DNA of 7,121 nt from an uncultured Collinsella sp. (GTDB taxonomy: Bacteria > Actinomycetota > Coriobacteriia > Coriobacteriales > Coriobacteriaceae), in NCBI GenBank assembly GCA_902494945.1, contig CABUVF010000110.1:1-7121 (forward strand), read 5' to 3'. The notes under the pieces are model-generated. The model was given only the letters and a program-made list of their open reading frames with translations, ran no database searches and was not told the origin of the DNA. The position numbers and the translations under genes are program-made. Position 1 is the first letter of the stretch. The number at the start of each line of letters is the position of its first letter. This document shows, in pieces, positions 6,255-7,121 of the stretch.

Positions 6255-7121
6255 TTACTTGTCGTGAAGGACGGTGCCGAGGAAGTCGGCATCGAAAGGC
6301 ACGGCTTCGGCGAAGGCGTAGTCGCCGTCGCTGGCGACTAGCAGGTAGTTCTCCTCGCCGCCGAACTCCGCATCGCCACATGGGACCACCCAAGCATGGT
6401 CGAACACCTCAAGCGCCGTGGCGGCACAGTCGCGCAGGAACGCCACATCGCTCCCCTCGTTTGCACTCACGATATTGGCAACGTAGACGCCACCGACATT
6501 TAGGCTGCCCCGCACCAAACGCAACGCCTCAACCGTCGCCAGCTCGCGTACGGGCTCGGCACCGCCAAAGCAATCGCCCACGATCACGTCGTAGCGACGA
6601 TGGCCCACACTCGTCACGCCCAGATACGAGCGAGCCTCAGCGGTAATCACCCGCAAGCGGTCGCCCACCGCGCGCTCCAGCTCGTCCAGGTAGAACCAAC
6701 GGCGCGCCAGGCGCGTAATCTCGGCATCGTACTCAATGATGTCCATGCGCAAGCTCTCGTGCGACATCAGCGCGAACTTGGGATAGGCAAACCCACCGCC
6801 GCCCAGCATAAGCGTACGGTCGATACCGTGACCATAAGCGTCACGCATTGCGTCCTCGGCCTCAAACACATCGTCAAATGCACGATAATACGCAAAGACG
6901 GGCTCTGCCCAACGATCGCCAACATAGCTTGCGCTTTGGTAGACGCCGCCCTGCACGAGCACGCGAATCTCATCGCCGCCCTCATCGTGCACGCGTTTCA
7001 CGCGCGCCAACCCATTGCGGGTTCGCGCAACCTGCAGACAGGCAGCACGAACAGCGACAGCGGCCGCACCAAGCGCCGCGGCTCCCAGAGCAACGCCGGC
7101 AACGACGCCGGCAGAAACACT
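6255..7121 (-). CDS. Spermidine-synthase-like Rossmann methyltransferase-fold protein, N-terminus off the window
   Basis: Read from the right edge, the frame is open from 7121 to TAA at 6257-6255, with 288 visible residues. The TTG at 7010-7008 is internal: the frame upstream of it continues without a stop and encodes a hydrophobic Ala/Val/Gly-rich stretch (visible residues 1-24) like a membrane anchor. The fold is that of spermidine-synthase-like proteins: GGVYQSASYV (58-67), the glycine-rich loop LMLGGGGFAYPK (104-115), an acidic strand end IIEYD (128-132) typical for binding the nucleoside of SAM or decarboxylated SAM, and YDVIVGDCFGG (177-187) followed by ELATVEALRLVRGSLNVGGVY. The catalytic DSSDP-type motif of true aminopropyltransferases is not evident, so polyamine synthesis is doubtful. 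The substrate is unknown. It converges on the helicase gene with 26 bp between stops and is probably unrelated to it. Confidence 0.8.
   Translation of the reverse strand, partial: SVSAGVVAGVALGAAALGAAAVAVRAACLQVARTRNGLARVKRVHDEGGDEIRVLVQGGVYQSASYVGDRWAEPVFAYYRAFDDVFEAEDAMRDAYGHGIDRTLMLGGGGFAYPKFALMSHESLRMDIIEYDAEITRLARRWFYLDELERAVGDRLRVITAEARSYLGVTSVGHRRYDVIVGDCFGGAEPVRELATVEALRLVRGSLNVGGVYVANIVSANEGSDVAFLRDCAATALEVFDHAWVVPCGDAEFGGEENYLLVASDGDYAFAEAVPFDADFLGTVLHDK

Noticed and set aside
4693..6393. A 566-codon open frame on the minus strand, antisense to the helicase
   Set aside because: It lies opposite a helicase with all its motifs intact. It is rich in Arg, Ala, Val, His and Leu with no recognisable domain, as expected when a GC-biased gene is read on its opposite strand.
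1..7121. CRISPR array, tRNA, rRNA, integrase, transposase or toxin-antitoxin genes
   Set aside because: No regularly spaced repeats, cloverleaf-like segments or matching proteins were found on either strand; the gaps between genes are 87, 116 and 26 bp.

Overview
The window is a GC-rich bacterial segment with strong GAGAGGAGG-type ribosome binding sites, tight gene packing and G/C-ending codons. Gene content, codon style and one repeat-like intergenic sequence suggest a gut Coriobacteriia member (Collinsella or a relative, Actinomycetota). That placement is an inference from style and memory, not from a marker gene.

Layout: (1) positions 1-537 hold the C-terminal three quarters of a DUF554 (YqgA/YdfK-type) membrane protein, running in from the left. 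(2) An 87-bp gap carries a plausible extended -10 promoter and a strong Shine-Dalgarno. (3) Positions 625-6228 form a three-gene, same-strand unit: a TerB-N/TerB-C domain protein, a DUF2791/BrxD-like P-loop ATPase that overlaps it by 8 bp, and an Lhr/BrxHI-like superfamily 2 helicase. The helicase follows a 116-bp gap that contains a REP-like palindromic repeat and a second hairpin. (4) A 26-bp gap with a small palindrome and T-run separates this unit from (5) a convergent gene on the minus strand for a spermidine-synthase-like, probably membrane-anchored protein whose N-terminus runs off the right edge.

The central unit is the part of interest. BrxD-like ATPases and BrxHI-like helicases are known as a pair from type 2 BREX (Pgl-related) phage-defence loci. 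Here the pair stands with a TerB-N/TerB-C protein and without any PglZ, PglX methyltransferase, PglW kinase or BrxC/PglY ATPase in the window. A working model (inference) is that the TerB protein is a sensor or scaffold, the ATPase a regulatory or loading factor, and the helicase the DNA or RNA remodelling effector, in a compact DNA-processing or defence module set between two ordinary chromosomal genes. No nuclease, methyltransferase, integrase, tRNA, att site or CRISPR array was seen.
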